Source: Acanthosepion pharaonis
Lineage: Eukaryota > Mollusca > Cephalopoda > Sepiida > Sepiidae
Direction: 5' to 3'
NCBI GenBank assembly: GCA_903632075.3
Contig: CAHIKZ030000838.1
Span: forward strand, 81,001 to 145,000
DNA: 64,000 nucleotides
Each line of letters begins with the position of its first letter. Position 1 is the first letter of the stretch. Shown here piece by piece: positions 44,520-56,254 of this stretch. The notes beneath the pieces are model-generated. The model did not search any database. It had not been told where the DNA came from and was given only the letters and a program-made list of their open reading frames with translations. The position numbers and the translations under genes were made by a program.

Positions 44520-45480
44520 AAAGCAATTTATACAGTTACATTATATACGTAAAATAAATAATATTAATTAAATTTTATTTATATTAGTATATAAATTATG
44601 TTATAGATAAATGTATATTCTCTCTTTCTTTCTATATATAATCTATAATGCATCGATGAAGATCAAAGATCCGTTCCATTAACAGTAATTCTAAATCTCA
44701 AAGTGAACTTACCTGCCTTTGTTTGCCGGGTTCGTATCTATTCATATTTTTATTACAGTCAAAGTGTTCAGTCCCAGTTTTAAGTCCCTAAAGGCATCGA
44801 ATAACACCGAGATAATAAGCTACTATTTATAAAAAAAGGTTTCCGTTTTTCACAACTTTGATTATACATTCGTCCACAACGGATGTTGGACATCTATCTA
44901 ATACTAAATATATATTGATTTGCAGATAGATTTTTTTCCCTTCTCATTTATTCTTATGACAACAAAACAGAACTTTTTTTGTTTTCACTTTATAAACCAA
45001 GACAAAAATGGCTGTGCCTTTAAAGCGGTCACATAACCCTCCAGTCGTAATGTTCTCTAAATATTTCACCCGTCTCCAAACACCACTTTCACATCTAATG
45101 AAAGGCAAAAGTTACCTTTCTCGGTCACATTCCATATGCCCTGTTTGTTTTGACGTTGTTATAATTATTGGTAGGGGGAGCAAGCCGCGTCCTTACGAGG
45201 GGATAATTGCCGGCTACTGTGATGAGCGTCCATATTTGCAAAGTTTCTGCAGGTGGAGTACGTCGATATCTATTTGGTTATATATTTACACGTAGATGAA
45301 CACACGTCGGTGAACAACCTGGTTTACGCTGTTAGATACAAGTACAGCGTAAATGCAGTCATTTATCATTGCGTAGCCATGTACCTTCAGGACGTAGAAG
45401 ATAATCGCCGCAACAAACTTTATTTCTTTATTATTTATGAACTGTTATGACTTCTTGAGAAAGATAGTAGAGTTTTTTTT
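44520..45480. other. Unrecognised interval with a 95-codon ORF
   Basis: An ORF at 45008-45295 (plus) starts MAVPLKRSHNPPVVMFSKYF and contains CPVC. It has no recognisable domain and no paralogue in the window. The interval is less repetitive than average, so a host exon or an unknown element is possible. Confidence 0.25.
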
Positions 45481-45544
45481 AGTTTTTTTTTTTTTTGCTT
45501 TTTTGTTTCTTTTCGCTACCTTCTCCCACAGTTTGAAATTTAGC

Positions 45545-45830
45545 ATTGTCTAGTATTGTCGACGAATATGACGATATGAGTTCAAGTTCCAACCAAGTCA
45601 CTTGTATTTTGTGTTCGAATGCCTTTATGTAAAGCCTGAATACTTCTCTTCTCACACCAGCAATGGGTTCAATATCAGAGTTGAATGCGACTAGTTATCC
45701 TTGGGGGGTGGCCAGTCTAGGAAAACAATGTTCAATTTAAACCGTAGAGAAGGCAACGGAAAACGAGTCCACGATCTTCCCCAAGAACCGCTGGTAATTT
45801 ACAAATAATAAAGACCAGAAATCTGTGAGG
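45545..45830 (+). mobile_element. tRNA-derived SINE with complete tail
   Basis: gagttcaagttccaac (B-box region), gttcgaatgcctttatgtaa, ggccagtctaggaaaacaat, gagaaggcaacggaaaac and atcttccccaagaaccg. The tail also occurs alone at 8262-8350. Confidence 0.6.
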
Positions 45831-45854
45831 TACCCTGTCTATATTTCTGATATG

Positions 45855-46345
45855 AGGTATTAAGTATACTATTTACATTATTCGGACTATTGCCCTCATC
45901 TTTGTTGCCATATTTATCACAACGTTTCGGCCTTTCAGTATCTGTCTATATTTCTGAGTACACTATTTACATTATTCGGACTATTGTTCTCATCTTTGTT
46001 GCCATATTTATCACAACATTTTGGCCGTTGTACGCTCCGGCCTTCTTCAGGTGGTTGGAATGTCGAACTGAACCCTTTATTTCGCTCGCTGGAACCCAAA
46101 GAGTGTAAGTTCAATACCTGGTTGAGGCGGTGGAGAACTTGGAGAGGGGAATTAACAGGAGATAACTGATAACTGACATACATTTAGACATGGCACGTGG
46201 AACTAGAACAGTCGAGCGAAAAAAAGGGTTCAGTTCGACATTCCAGCCACCTGAAGAAGGCCGGAGCGTACAACGGTCGAAACGTTGTGATAAATATGGC
46301 AACAAATATTAGGACAATCGTCCGAATAATGTAAATAGAAATCTG
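45855..46345. repeat. Foldback family H, copy 1
   Basis: The arms at about 45955-46095 and 46205-46345 are inverted copies (attattcggactatt ... gttgccatatttatcacaac ... ggccttcttcaggtgg ... gaactgaaccctttatttcg) around about 110 bp. A partial extra copy of the left arm's outer part lies at 45860-45945. The right arm (plus) has CTGAAGA 46251-46257 and GAAAC 46279-46283 with a ggccg/cggtc stem. The left arm has lost GAAA. The arms' ORFs (62-64 codons) mirror each other and are by-products. Confidence 0.85.
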
Positions 46346-46349
46346 TGAG

Positions 46350-47309
46350 ATTTATGATAGATTACATCTTGAAGGGACATGTTATTTTTTTTAAAATCTT
46401 ATACCCACCTGATAAGCACACAATGCAATACCATATCTTATAGTGGGTCTTCCATAAAAATATTACTTATGCCATACATGAGCGAGTATTTTAACTCTTC
46501 CTGCATTAGTACAAGGGACATGTGATATTACAAGCCTTAATTGCGAGTGGATCAAGGAATATGTCCCAGGAAGAAAGATGCGATCTACGATTTCTCGAAT
46601 ATTCTGGCCGGTGGACGAAAATAAATATACTGTTTAAAATAAACGGAGCGTCTATTCAGATATGGATTCCTACTAAAAGTAACGTTTAAATTTATGAAAA
46701 TCCATTACTTCTTTAAAATTGCTTTGTTTACGTTTCGGATACGAAACGAAGCAGATATGAACTTTTCGATAAGGATTGTGCTTAAAGGCAGTATTCGGCC
46801 TTGCTTGATCGGTGACGTCCTTCGTAAAACTAGATGTTTACATATATCATAGTGGACAGAACTATGCAATATGTATATATACCGATATACAATCTTTTCA
46901 ATACAAACGGTTAGAGTACTGTAATTTTCTACAAAATTATATAATATCCTAACTTCGAAGCTGAAGCATATACGCATTTCAAACCAGTGATAAGAGTTGG
47001 TGTTCGGGAACAGGGATTTAACAGGGATTTAACAGGGATTTTCAAGGTAGTCGGAAAGAAATCCCCCAGTGGCAATATTAAAGCAGCGCAATATTCCTAA
47101 TCCAGTTTGGACATATCGATATTCTGACCAAAAACGTTATGTTGTCTCTGTAGACACGCAATGCCTAATAAAACACGTGAATAAGTAAAGTACTGGAGGC
47201 TGACGCTTTTAAATATTGTCAAATATTTAAAAACAAAATAGAATAGGAATAGTTAATAGATAAATTTAAAGTTCAAATGACTTATCTTCCTACTTCCGAA
47301 GTTTCGAAG

Positions 47310-47312
<3 letters not shown>
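46350..47312. other. No gene; small triplet repeat
   Basis: Unique AT-rich DNA. aacagggattt is repeated three times at about 47008-47040. Confidence 0.55.
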
Positions 47313-47393
<81 letters not shown>

Positions 47394-47410
47394 ATATATA
47401 TATATATTTA
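47313..47410. repeat. (TA)n array
   Basis: Long TA tract with a short tttta break. Confidence 0.97.
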
Positions 47411-47414
47411 TTTA

Positions 47415-47545
47415 TCTTCATACCCTACCTGGTGGCAAAGGCTGTTGGTGGCGCCAGGGGTGGCGGTCCCGCCATAGCCACCGAAAACCGTGATATCACC
47501 GCTGGTCGGCGGCCGATGAAGACAGGGTATCGCACGTGCTAACAC
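47415..47545. other. GC-rich hairpin island between TA arrays
   Basis: Potential stems include ggtggc/gccacc (47448 and 47475 region) enclosing ggcgg/ccgcc, and a ccgctggtcggcgg segment. CCGATGA occurs near 47511. The sharp composition change and position between two TA arrays suggest a compact inserted element or structured RNA. Confidence 0.45.
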
Positions 47546-47551
47546 ACGTTG

Positions 47552-47554
<3 letters not shown>

Positions 47555-47640
<86 letters not shown>
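47555..47640. repeat. (TA)n array
   Basis: TA with one aaat break. Confidence 0.97.
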
Positions 47641-47643
<3 letters not shown>

Positions 47644-48185
47644 CAATTAAAGCATATTTTCAGTTGAAAAATATTCTTATTTAAACGGTGTGCCGAAAAG
47701 TAAGCAAAAATAATTTTCATCAACATATTAGCTGCAGTTTGACTTCAATTCAACAATATATTACTACAAACAAGATATATATATATATATTTTTTTTGTG
47801 TGTGTATTAGTATGTGTTTTTGAACATAGAAATATTTGGTCCTTGCGAAATGAGACAATCGTTATATTCATCTTCATATATTTATATTTGATTTTAAATT
47901 TTAAGTAAACACAATTTTTATTTTCCTTCGTCCCATCCCTCTCCCCACCCTTTCCCATTTTTTTTTTTTTTTTTTTTCCTTCCTATCCGAATTGTCTGTG
48001 GTGTGTATATGTCACCACGAAATGTATCTTTATGTATTAGACATCCGTCGACTTTCTTTTCTCTCCTTTTTAAATCCACCCCACCCACATCTCCAAAAAT
48101 TCTCTCTGTCCTCATCCTCATACTTACACTTTCTCTAAATTCTGTTTTGATTTCGGAGTTTTTTTCTGTTTTTCATTTTGAATTT
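47641..48185. other. No recognisable feature
   Basis: Includes a T-rich run at 47958-47978. Confidence 0.5.
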
Positions 48186-48189
48186 GTAT

Positions 48190-48538
<349 letters not shown>

Positions 48539-48539
48539 G

Positions 48540-48841
48540 GCTACAAGAATTGTCTCAAACATGTTTTAGTAAATAATATGGACAAGTCCTGTTTGGCATA
48601 TTTTTAATAAATGTTTCAATTTTCGAATAAATTGTTTTGTGTTGTCAGTAAATTTGCTAAAATTCATATAAATTTTTATTGTATATTATTTTTACCAGAG
48701 TACTTTCGAACGTTATTCCATTCATTTTTCTTTTTTAATTTCCATGTGTTCTGTGTTCCTGTGTTTGATGGAATTAAGTTCGTCAAAGTGACGTCATATA
48801 GATGATCAAAGTTAAATTTGTGTTTAATGTGTTGCTTTGGA

Positions 48842-48842
<1 letters not shown>
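48540..48842. other. No recognisable feature
   Basis: AT-rich. Confidence 0.5.
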
Positions 48843-48885
<43 letters not shown>

Positions 48886-48889
48886 TCGG

Positions 48890-49020
48890 ATATTTGTCTT
48901 CGGATGTTTACCTGGAATTGAGGACAAAAATTACATTTATACCTGAAGATGGTGAATGTTTTTCTCCGAAAGTACTTGTGAACAATATGGACCAAACATC
49001 TAATCCATCGTTCAGTTAGT
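48890..49020 (+). repeat. Hammerhead-like dispersed repeat, copy 3
   Basis: CTGAAGA (48943-48949), an imperfect stem ggtga/tctcc, and GAAAGTACTTG (48968-48978). Flanked on the left by (TA)n at 48843-48880. Confidence 0.5.
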
Positions 49021-49372
49021 AAGTTAATACCTTCTTAATGTGTTAGCGAAGTGAATTCACCATTAATTACATTAAGTTTATTAATTTATTCTTTGAATGA
49101 CTATTTTATAATATTAATTAAGCTGCATCATTTATTAATTTGAAAATACCGTCGATCTGCAGTAAAAAAAATTCTGAAATCATCTAAGACATTGCTCTAA
49201 TTATTGGACCAATAGTCCATCTCACATCAACGCAAAAAATCACTTACAATAATAGTAATTTTAAATTAGTACATTACTACAGTATTCAAAAATCTCGGGT
49301 TGCAAATTTACACGTTCAAAAATATTAACTGTTAATAACAGTACACTTTTTAAAAAAAATATCATTCGACAA
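49021..49372. other. No recognisable feature
   Basis: AT-rich. Confidence 0.5.
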
Positions 49373-49373
<1 letters not shown>

Positions 49374-49417
<44 letters not shown>

Positions 49418-49472
49418 TGTGCGTTTGTGTGTGTATCTGTGTGTGTGCTCGCGTGTGTGTGTGTTTGTGTGC
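49374..49472. repeat. (TA)n(TG)n microsatellite
   Basis: TA core then TG-rich segment. Confidence 0.95.
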
Positions 49473-49825
49473 TCCATAACAACAATTTAAATGCACTTGT
49501 GTTTTACCGTGAATCATCTGACGGTTGAAGCATACATAATGCTACCAATCATCGCAAAAGCAATCGTAGCTCAAGATTTTAAATAAGCAAATAGAGAAAA
49601 TCAGAACTCTAATTAAAGTCGGCTGATTTAAAATCTGATAGAAGCCAACGACTCTAGAATATGCACTAATGATGAGTATTACCTGCCATGTATTCAATTG
49701 TGAACGGAGAGTATCATATATTTATTACTTTAAATGACCCATAAGGTGTTGATATGCGATTAAACGAGCAAATCAAATTAAATCTCCACTTTTGCTTCAG
49801 ATAACTTTATTCGTCCCAGTAACGT
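49473..49825. other. No recognisable feature
   Basis: AT-rich. Confidence 0.5.

Positions 49826-49905
<80 letters not shown>
49826..49905. repeat. (CA)n(TA)n microsatellite
   Basis: Precedes dispersed family D copy 2. Confidence 0.97.
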
Positions 49906-49908
<3 letters not shown>

Positions 49909-49914
49909 TCTAGG

Positions 49915-49991
49915 TCGATCTGAAATATCAAATATAAATAAATACTTTCATAAAAAACATTATTATTTTTTTAATTTGCAACTTTTTTAGT

Positions 49992-50036
<45 letters not shown>
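49915..50036 (+). repeat. Dispersed repeat family D, copy 2, with (TA)n
   Basis: ctgaaatatcaaatata, aataaatactttcataaaa, tttaatttgcaactttt, then TA. Same as 15817-15946. Confidence 0.75.
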
Positions 50037-50042
<6 letters not shown>

Positions 50043-50125
50043 TACCTAAATTTTAAATATCATTTGTATTGTTTTCCCCGACTTTGAAAACAACAAAAAA
50101 TTGATATTTAAAATTTAATCTTTTA
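50036..50125. repeat. Foldback hairpin
   Basis: aaaagatta ... aaattttaaatatca pairs with tgatatttaaaatt ... taatctttta. An inner gttttc/gaaaac pair closes the loop. It directly follows a TA tract. Confidence 0.75.
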
Positions 50126-50700
50126 TGTATATTATTAATGTTTTATTTTTAATATTATTTTAATATTTTTAATATTGAGCAATATATATAAAAAAATATC
50201 TGCTGTCTCTTAAATCTATGCATGTATGTGTGTTTGTGTGTGTGTGAGTATGTGTGTGTGTGTCTATGTGTTTGCGGAGTATCGCAAGTTCATAGTTACT
50301 CTCTGGAATGTACGAAGTAGTTTTGGGTGCCTTTGTGGTTGTTTGTGTCGACATATTTCTCTCCATCATCCCGTACCTGCTAAGTGCTAGTAGTAAAACT
50401 AAATAACGCCTAGTAGGCTTGGGAATATAAAGCATACTAGTCAGTATGTTATGCAATTCACATAAGGCAATTGTTACAATTAGTGTGCAGCATTTGCTTT
50501 CATTCATAATTTTTTTTTCTCCAACAGAATTCCGTGAATACTGGGTTATCTGATGAGTCAAATATTAAACATGTTTCGTTTCTCTTAGGGATTTTTTCTA
50601 TTTGTTTTAACTATGCTAAAAGTTGCTTAATGTTTCAAACAATCGTATAATTTTGTTCCCTCAGAAAATTTTCGACTGTATAATTATTAAATGAAAAAAG
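50126..50700. other. Unrecognised interval with a 130-codon minus ORF
   Basis: The minus ORF (50561-50169) is open partly because it crosses a CA run (50230-50272). It shows no known domain. I do not call it a gene. Confidence 0.3.
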
Positions 50701-50704
50701 AAAT

Positions 50705-50867
50705 GTCAAGATATGCAAATTAGATACCCTCTTAGTAAAAACACTTGAAGCATAGGTGAGTATAAATAAAACAGTTTGTATTTGTATATGTAGAGGTCCG
50801 AATCTGCTAAGACTATTTAGGTCTCTTTACATTTCTTCCGTTTGTTTGCTCGTCTGGGTTAGTAATA
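50705..50867 (+). promoter_or_regulatory. Promoter-like block, copy 2
   Basis: Octamer gatatgcaaat (50710-50720), TATA-like gtataaataaa (50760), and gtagaggtccg (50790), at the same spacing as the copy at 43145. It lies directly upstream of the 38-codon ORF. Confidence 0.45.
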
Positions 50868-50984
50868 ATGAACGTTTCCAAGAAATGGCTCGTTGATTGC
50901 CTAGTTACCACTTCAGCAGAGGAATTTGGCCTCACTTTTTATTTCATCTTTACATCCTTAACTTTAATGAAGGTATTCAGCTAA
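50868..50984 (+). CDS. Hypothetical 38-residue ORF downstream of the promoter-like block
   Basis: ATG at 50868, stop TAA at 50982-50984. The product starts MNVSKKWLVDCLVTTSAEEF and is hydrophobic in its second half (LTFYFIFTSLTL). The paralogous position at 43308 begins ATG AAC GTC but then has TAG, so that copy is closed. The start was chosen because both copies keep the ATG about 72-74 bp past the shared gaggtccg. No family was recognised, and it may be a first exon, a leader peptide or chance. Confidence 0.2.
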   Translation: MNVSKKWLVDCLVTTSAEEFGLTFYFIFTSLTLMKVFS

Positions 50985-51720
50985 TCAGTGACATCTAACG
51001 ATAGAGATATGATTTAATCTATTCACATATATAATTTTGCGGCTTCCTTTATTCCGTCCGTACGTCTATCTATCCGTCTGTCACACCCTCTAAAATAACC
51101 ATACATTGATCGATCAAATAAAGTTTATTCCTAGACCATCCAGATGTCCATTCTAATGGACGAGAATACAGTTTCCAGTTCGCCATAGGTTTGCGAGAAT
51201 TATAAACAAATCACAAGACAAAACGCTTGAAAAAGTTGGAATTTGGTTCCAGAAAGTAACATGGCCAGTTATATGTTGCATGTACAAGAGTAAGAAATTC
51301 TAAGAATTTATTTTTCGCTGTTAAAAACAAATTTTTAAAAAAATGTTTAATATGAAGTCCTATAAAATTAAATAAAAAAAAATATTAAACAGCATTTTTA
51401 AACAGGATTTTTGTCAAAGTATTTTTCCATACAAATCAGCTTATTCAAATTTCATCGAAATTTGTTTGCGAAATTGATCGAAACGTACAGTTTGTAAATA
51501 TGGACAACAATGTTAACGATAACTTCAACAATACCAAATACTGTGATGATTTCAACACGCCGATGACGCGTGTTGCAAAAAAAAATTCTAGTGAATATAA
51601 AAAATATAAAGCGGACTTAGACAAATTCTATTATTCTCTCTCCCTTACAAGCTTAGTAAGCCTTGTATTGGAGTGACTAACATTAAAATACGACAAAAAT
51701 GTATTTTCTCATCGAAGTTG
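50985..51720. other. No recognisable feature
   Basis: AT-rich; no coding signal. Confidence 0.5.
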
Positions 51721-51724
51721 ATAC

Positions 51725-51985
51725 GCGTATAGCGTAAAGTATATCGACAATGAAAGTGGAATCGGCAAGCCGAATTAAAATTTCAGCCAAGGACGTTGCA
51801 TTCATTTTTCAGAACTGACAAAATGCTTTCGGAAAGGTACGAATACATCTTTTCTCGCTTCACAGTTATATATTAAATAGCAGGGTAGACAGGAATCTCA
51901 AGCCTTGGGTAGCAACCAGTCTAGAATAAAGTCTACTTTAAATTCATTAACCCTGGTTAAGTCGTTGCAATTCACAAACAATGAA
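51725..51985 (+). mobile_element. tRNA-derived SINE
   Basis: gtggaatcggcaagccgaat, acaaaatgctttcggaaagg, acgaatacatcttttctcgc, cttgggtagcaaccagtcta. The B box is decayed (attaaaattt). Confidence 0.65.
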
Positions 51986-52200
51986 GTAATGGTATCTGTT
52001 GTGAGCAATTATCGTCTACATCAAGAAGGCAAATGGCTATTTTAAAATATTTGAGTAGTATAATATATATATTAAGCCCAGATGGATGTATATCTGCACA
52101 AAGTAGTTAGTTTCATGCCGTACATGCGAAATGTGTTTATCTACATGTAAGCATATAACCAAATGCACATGGAAGTGCACCACCTGAAAAAGAAATTCAA
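51986..52200. other. No recognisable feature
   Basis: AT-rich. Confidence 0.5.
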
Positions 52201-52244
52201 ATATAGACGCTTATTACAGTGAGTAATGATCGCCTATGTCTATA

Positions 52245-52645
52245 TTTCTGAGATGAGTTATCCTGTACACTATTTACATTATTCGGACTATTGTTCTCAT
52301 CTTTGTTGCCATATTTATCACAACATTTTGGCCGTTGTACGCTTCGGCCTTCTTCAGGTGGTTGGAATGTCGAACTGAACCCTTTTATTTCGCTCGCTGG
52401 GACCCAAAGAGTGTGAGTTCAATACCTGGTTAAGGAGGTGGAGAACTTGGAGAGGAGAATTAACAGGAGATAACTGATAAATGACATACATTAGACATGG
52501 CACGTGGAATTAGAACAGTCTACCCCAGCGAGCGAAAGAAAGGGTTCAGTTCGACATTCCAGCCAAAGAAGAAAGCCGAAGCTTACAACGGTCGAAACGT
52601 TGTGATAAATATGGCAACAAAGATGAGGACAATCGTCTGGAAGGC
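52245..52645. repeat. Foldback family H, copy 2
   Basis: The same architecture and sequence as 45955-46345: arms at about 52270-52415 and 52505-52640 around gagaattaacaggagataac. The right arm keeps GAAAC (52594-52598), but its CTGANGA string is replaced by aaagaag. The left arm has lost GAAA. Confidence 0.85.
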
Positions 52646-52659
52646 ACATTGTATTAAAA

Positions 52660-53045
52660 ACTACAACGAAACGATCTTAGGGTTTTATTATGCATGGGCG
52701 TGATCTTAACGACTTAAGATGTGCGGATGACACTGTGTTAATAGCAAACCCGGAAAAGAAACTGAACAAACTCTTAGATAATGTAGAAATGGAAAGCAAG
52801 CAGAAACAGGCAATTAATTGTAATAAGACAGATTGCATGGTCGTCAGCAAAAAAGATGTAAGCTACGTATTGGAAACGTCAAAATCAAGCAAATACAGAA
52901 ATCTTAGCTGTGCGATGGAAAGACGATGGAAAATTTTACGCAGATATTCGAAGACGCATCATAATAACGAATGATGTCTTCCAGAAACTAAGCAAAGTAT
53001 TAAGAGATATCAAAATACTGTTAGAAACAAATAAATATTTGAACT
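52660..53045 (+). pseudogene. LINE-A RT palm fragment
   Basis: The plus frame reads DLNDLRCADDTVLIANPEKK, LNKLLDNVEMESKQKQ, INCNKTDCMVVSKKD. ADDTVLI is the catalytic box (Y changed to C before it). Later KLSKVLRDIKILLETNK follows in another frame. It starts at the edge of the foldback and is truncated at both ends. Confidence 0.75.
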
Positions 53046-53089
53046 TTTGAAAAATATTTATTTAATATACTCCTGGTGCTTGGCTTTTA

Positions 53090-53640
53090 ATTTTAATTTA
53101 CATAGATGTATTTTGATATTGGATTAATGATTTCTCTGGAAAATACTTTTCCAAGCTTACAGAATGAAATACAAGCAAAAATAACAGAGGACAAATTATC
53201 CGAACACGAATATTTTAAAACGTAATTGCGCAATATTACTTTGCAATTATTGTTCGGTGATGAAACTCCCCACAACCCTTTTTGCAACGTTTTATCGAAA
53301 TCTCGGTATCCTCTTCCTTTCAAACAACTTTCAATGTTTATGAAGTGCTGTTGATGAATAGTATCTTTAAATCTATGCCATATATTTTCAATTGGATTCA
53401 AGTCAGAAGATTAACACGCCAGTTAAAGCAATGCTACATCATTCTGAACAAACAACCGACGATTTACCTTAGCTGTAGGCTTTGGTCTGCTTCGAAAGAT
53501 CCAACTCTCTTTAAGCTTCAAATGTTGCACTGAAGAAAACAAGTTCTAAAATATTATGATGTATCGCTCGCTCCATTTTTGGTTGCTTCACTCAAGTGAA
53601 TTGATCGGCAAACCATAATAAATTTCCATACTATACTATG
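53090..53640 (-). pseudogene. Tc1-like transposase C-terminus
   Basis: The minus strand, just upstream of the ORF, gives SSDLNPIENIWHRFKDTI then HQQHFINIESCL. DLNPIEN.W is the signature around the last catalytic acid of Tc1 transposases (E in PIEN). The preceding region (QNDVALL in place of QDNDPKH) is frameshifted. No inverted repeats were recognised. Confidence 0.7.
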
Positions 53641-53644
53641 GGGG

Positions 53645-54060
53645 TGATGCTTTTGTTTTTTCGGTCATAGGTGTTTTTGTGATGTCAACGAACACTAGTT
53701 GCCACTTTTGTAATGTCAACGAATACTCGTTGTCACTTTCGTAATGCTTGTTGTAGCAGAGACATTGTAATCGCAGATGCAACTATAGTAACGCGGTTGA
53801 ATAATACTGGTGTCAGACGCCTTCAAATAACACTCGTATTAATAGTACTTTCTCGATAATACTCGCTCGAATAGTAACCACCGAATAGAAATCCGCATAA
53901 ATCAGTAAAGAGAGATAGTATAGTGAATAGTATAGAAAAAAGTAAACCGTATAGTAATAGAGGATAGAATAGAGATGGTGATCCGTATAGTAATAGAGGA
54001 TAGAATAGAAATAGTTATGAATTAGACGTCACGCTAATTCTCATATATACATTTCCTTTG
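53645..54060. repeat. Unique DNA with two short tandem duplications
   Basis: tgatgtcaacgaacactagt / taatgtcaacgaatactcgt at about 53678 and 53712, and ccgtatagtaatagaggata twice at about 53949 and 53992. Confidence 0.6.
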
Positions 54061-54064
54061 CCAT

Positions 54065-54245
54065 CATGTATTCTACCTATTAGAAATGGAATCATCCGTG
54101 TTTGCTAACTGGTGATCTGTGTTCAAACTCCAATGTCGGCAGTGACACTTTATTCCTATATAACAGCTGTATACATCTTTTCTCTATAAATAACGAACTG
54201 GGTTGAGGTTAAATTGGTCAGTTTTCTTTTCTTCTCACCAAATAA
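54065..54245 (+). mobile_element. Possible diverged SINE
   Basis: The B-box-like gtgttcaaactcc and the following acatcttttctctataaata resemble the SINE body order, but weakly. Confidence 0.3.
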
Positions 54246-54354
54246 GATTATTCTAAAAATCAGGATGAATTTCTAGTTCTCTCGTGAAAACTTCCTCGCT
54301 GAATAGTGGTGCCATTTTCTCGACAAAGGAGTTTTCCATGATTCTTTGTTTTGC

Positions 54355-54865
54355 TTTTAATCATTTCACTAAAGCAGGAAGTGCCACTAGTACGCAGGGG
54401 TTTACAGAAAGTGGAAATGAGAGGAAAGACTGACTATAGGGAGGTTTGAAAGGACAAAAGATGAGAGAAGATAAAAAATGGCGATTGACGTTGCATTTAA
54501 ATTTTTGAAGATTGTATTTATCAGGAAAGAAAGTAAACGGAAAGTGGTTCCACAGGTGGAAAGTGCGAGAAAAGAAACTTTTAGAGTACAAGTGGCAGTT
54601 GCATTTAGCGATTTCAACAGTAAAATTGTGGGACCTAGATGCCAATCTAGTAGTACACTTAAATTCATGTAGTCGGGGCGCCAGGGAAAAAAGGGTTGTC
54701 AGAGTAGTTGCTATTAAAATATTTATAAAAAAGACAGAGAGTTGCCACGCCGCTTCGGTGAGAAAGTGACTGAAGTCGAGATGCCATGTCAGGATCGACT
54801 ATATTGTTGATCCTTCTTTGGATTTTGCCAAGATGTGGTGCAGGATTTCAAAACAATTATTGTTC
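54355..54865 (-). pseudogene. LINE-B C-terminus, best-preserved tail
   Basis: The minus strand reads GKIQRRINNIVDPDMASRLQ, SLSHRSGVATLCLFYKYF, then the 94-codon frame (54645-54361) with MASRSHNFTVEIAKCNCHLY, KSFFSRTFHLWNHFPFTFF and YNLQKFKCNVNRHFLSSLIF. This is the post-RT tail of a jockey-like element; LDKIQRR precedes it in the copy at 62383. It is 5'-truncated within GKIQRR, with a frame change near 54650. Confidence 0.8.
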
Positions 54866-55120
54866 TGAAGATTACAATAGTTGTTATGGAAGTCAACGTT
54901 CCAGCCTTTTTTAAAATTATCTCGTCACTAATCAGCCTTGAATTTTCTTAGCTCTTTTCAAAGCACAGGTTTTGATGGTGGCAAACTTCAAAATAATCAA
55001 TCCACTAATAGTGACAGAGCTTTTTAACATTGATGCGAGAAGTTAAATTACTGAAGTATTGCTGGAAGAATCCAACAGTTTCGACTAGCAATCCTTCTTA
55101 AACAGCATTTTTATGATAAA
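54866..55120. other. No recognisable feature
   Basis: AT-rich. Confidence 0.5.
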
Positions 55121-55712
55121 TCTATATCTATAATTCTCAAAATCTGTGTGTGTATGTATGTGTGTGCGTGTGATCGAATATTGTTTATGCGTTCCCACAA
55201 TTTTCATCCGATTTCGATAATTTTTTTTGTTTGATAGATAATTCTTCAGTGACGATTTTGTGTTCAAATTGGCTGGAAAAAACATTACAATGTTGCAAGG
55301 TGAAAAATCGAAAAAACTGATTCTTTACACTTTGTGCAAAAATCAAAGGCAAAATTTAATGTGTGTAAAAAAAAGCGTACAATCAATTTAGAGAGTTGAA
55401 ATCTAATGCAAACGATTATTAGAATTATAAAAATATTATATTATAAATAAAAAATTATAGTATATTATTATTATGACAGACCATGGAAGAGGTTCCTTTC
55501 TTGCAAGATTGAGAACGCAAAAATGGCCCCTTTTCATGGCCAAACCCCTTCAAATTGTTAATCCCTCATTTGGAAATGTGCCTCAGTTGCACCCAAATGT
55601 TGTTACTAATATTGATTTTCGGGTGGGCTGACTTTAAACTTAAACTGCTCCAATTGAACAGCAAAAATTCCCAGTAATGAAACACCCGGTCGAAGATGGG
55701 TTATCCTGCTAG
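55121..55712 (+). mobile_element. Non-autonomous Helitron candidate, 592 bp
   Basis: The 5' end TCTATATCTATAATTCTC follows an A. The 3' end is CCTGCTAG followed by T. A hairpin acccg/tgggt (55684-55701) lies 7 bp before CTAG. These are the three Helitron hallmarks: 5' TC, 3' hairpin then CTRR, and insertion between A and T without target duplication. No Rep/helicase coding was seen. Confidence 0.7.
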
Positions 55713-56254
55713 TTTGTATTAAAGTTCAAATACGTTATTTCCTCTGTTACTTTTATATATATTTTATTGTACATTGAACGTTTGGAAATATGCATCTTTT
55801 CTTAGACGGGATTTATATTAGGACTTTCAAAACGGACATTATCAAACTATATATAAATATAGGCAAAAATATTGATCTTGAATTGTGTTGCACATAATTT
55901 ATGATATTCTCAAGCATTTCTGTTGTTTATAGCATTGCTTGGAAGGAAAGTGTGCAGAGTGTGGTCGTCTCATCACACAACAGAAGTTCCATCAATGTCC
56001 ATGGCGTGTGCAGTAGTTTTTGGACAAGCACAATATTCCCCAGGTTCGACAACTACAACATTCCCCAAATCTCTTCAAAAATGAAAGCTCAATTTAAAGG
56101 AACGCTGGATAAATATTGTGGATTTAGAAGGGGACTACTTCGAAGAAGACTAAATGCTGAATTGATGTGTTGTAATTTTTGTTTTTATTGCACCAATCCC
56201 GATAAGTTTTGATCGGATCTCGTATGAAACATAGCGGGCGGAAGTGTAAGGATG
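55713..56254. other. Unrecognised interval with a 103-codon ORF
   Basis: The plus ORF 55901-56212 (MIFSSISVVYSIAWKESVQS ...) has basic and cysteine-containing stretches (RRGLLRRRLNAELMCCNFCF) but no family that I recognise. Confidence 0.25.

Noticed and set aside
45984..46305. Mirror-image ORFs containing SSGGWNVELNP
   Set aside because: The two ORFs are the two arms of one foldback read on opposite strands.
50169..50561. 130-codon minus-strand ORF
   Set aside because: No domain, crosses a CA run, and no homologous frame elsewhere in the window. Not supported as a gene.
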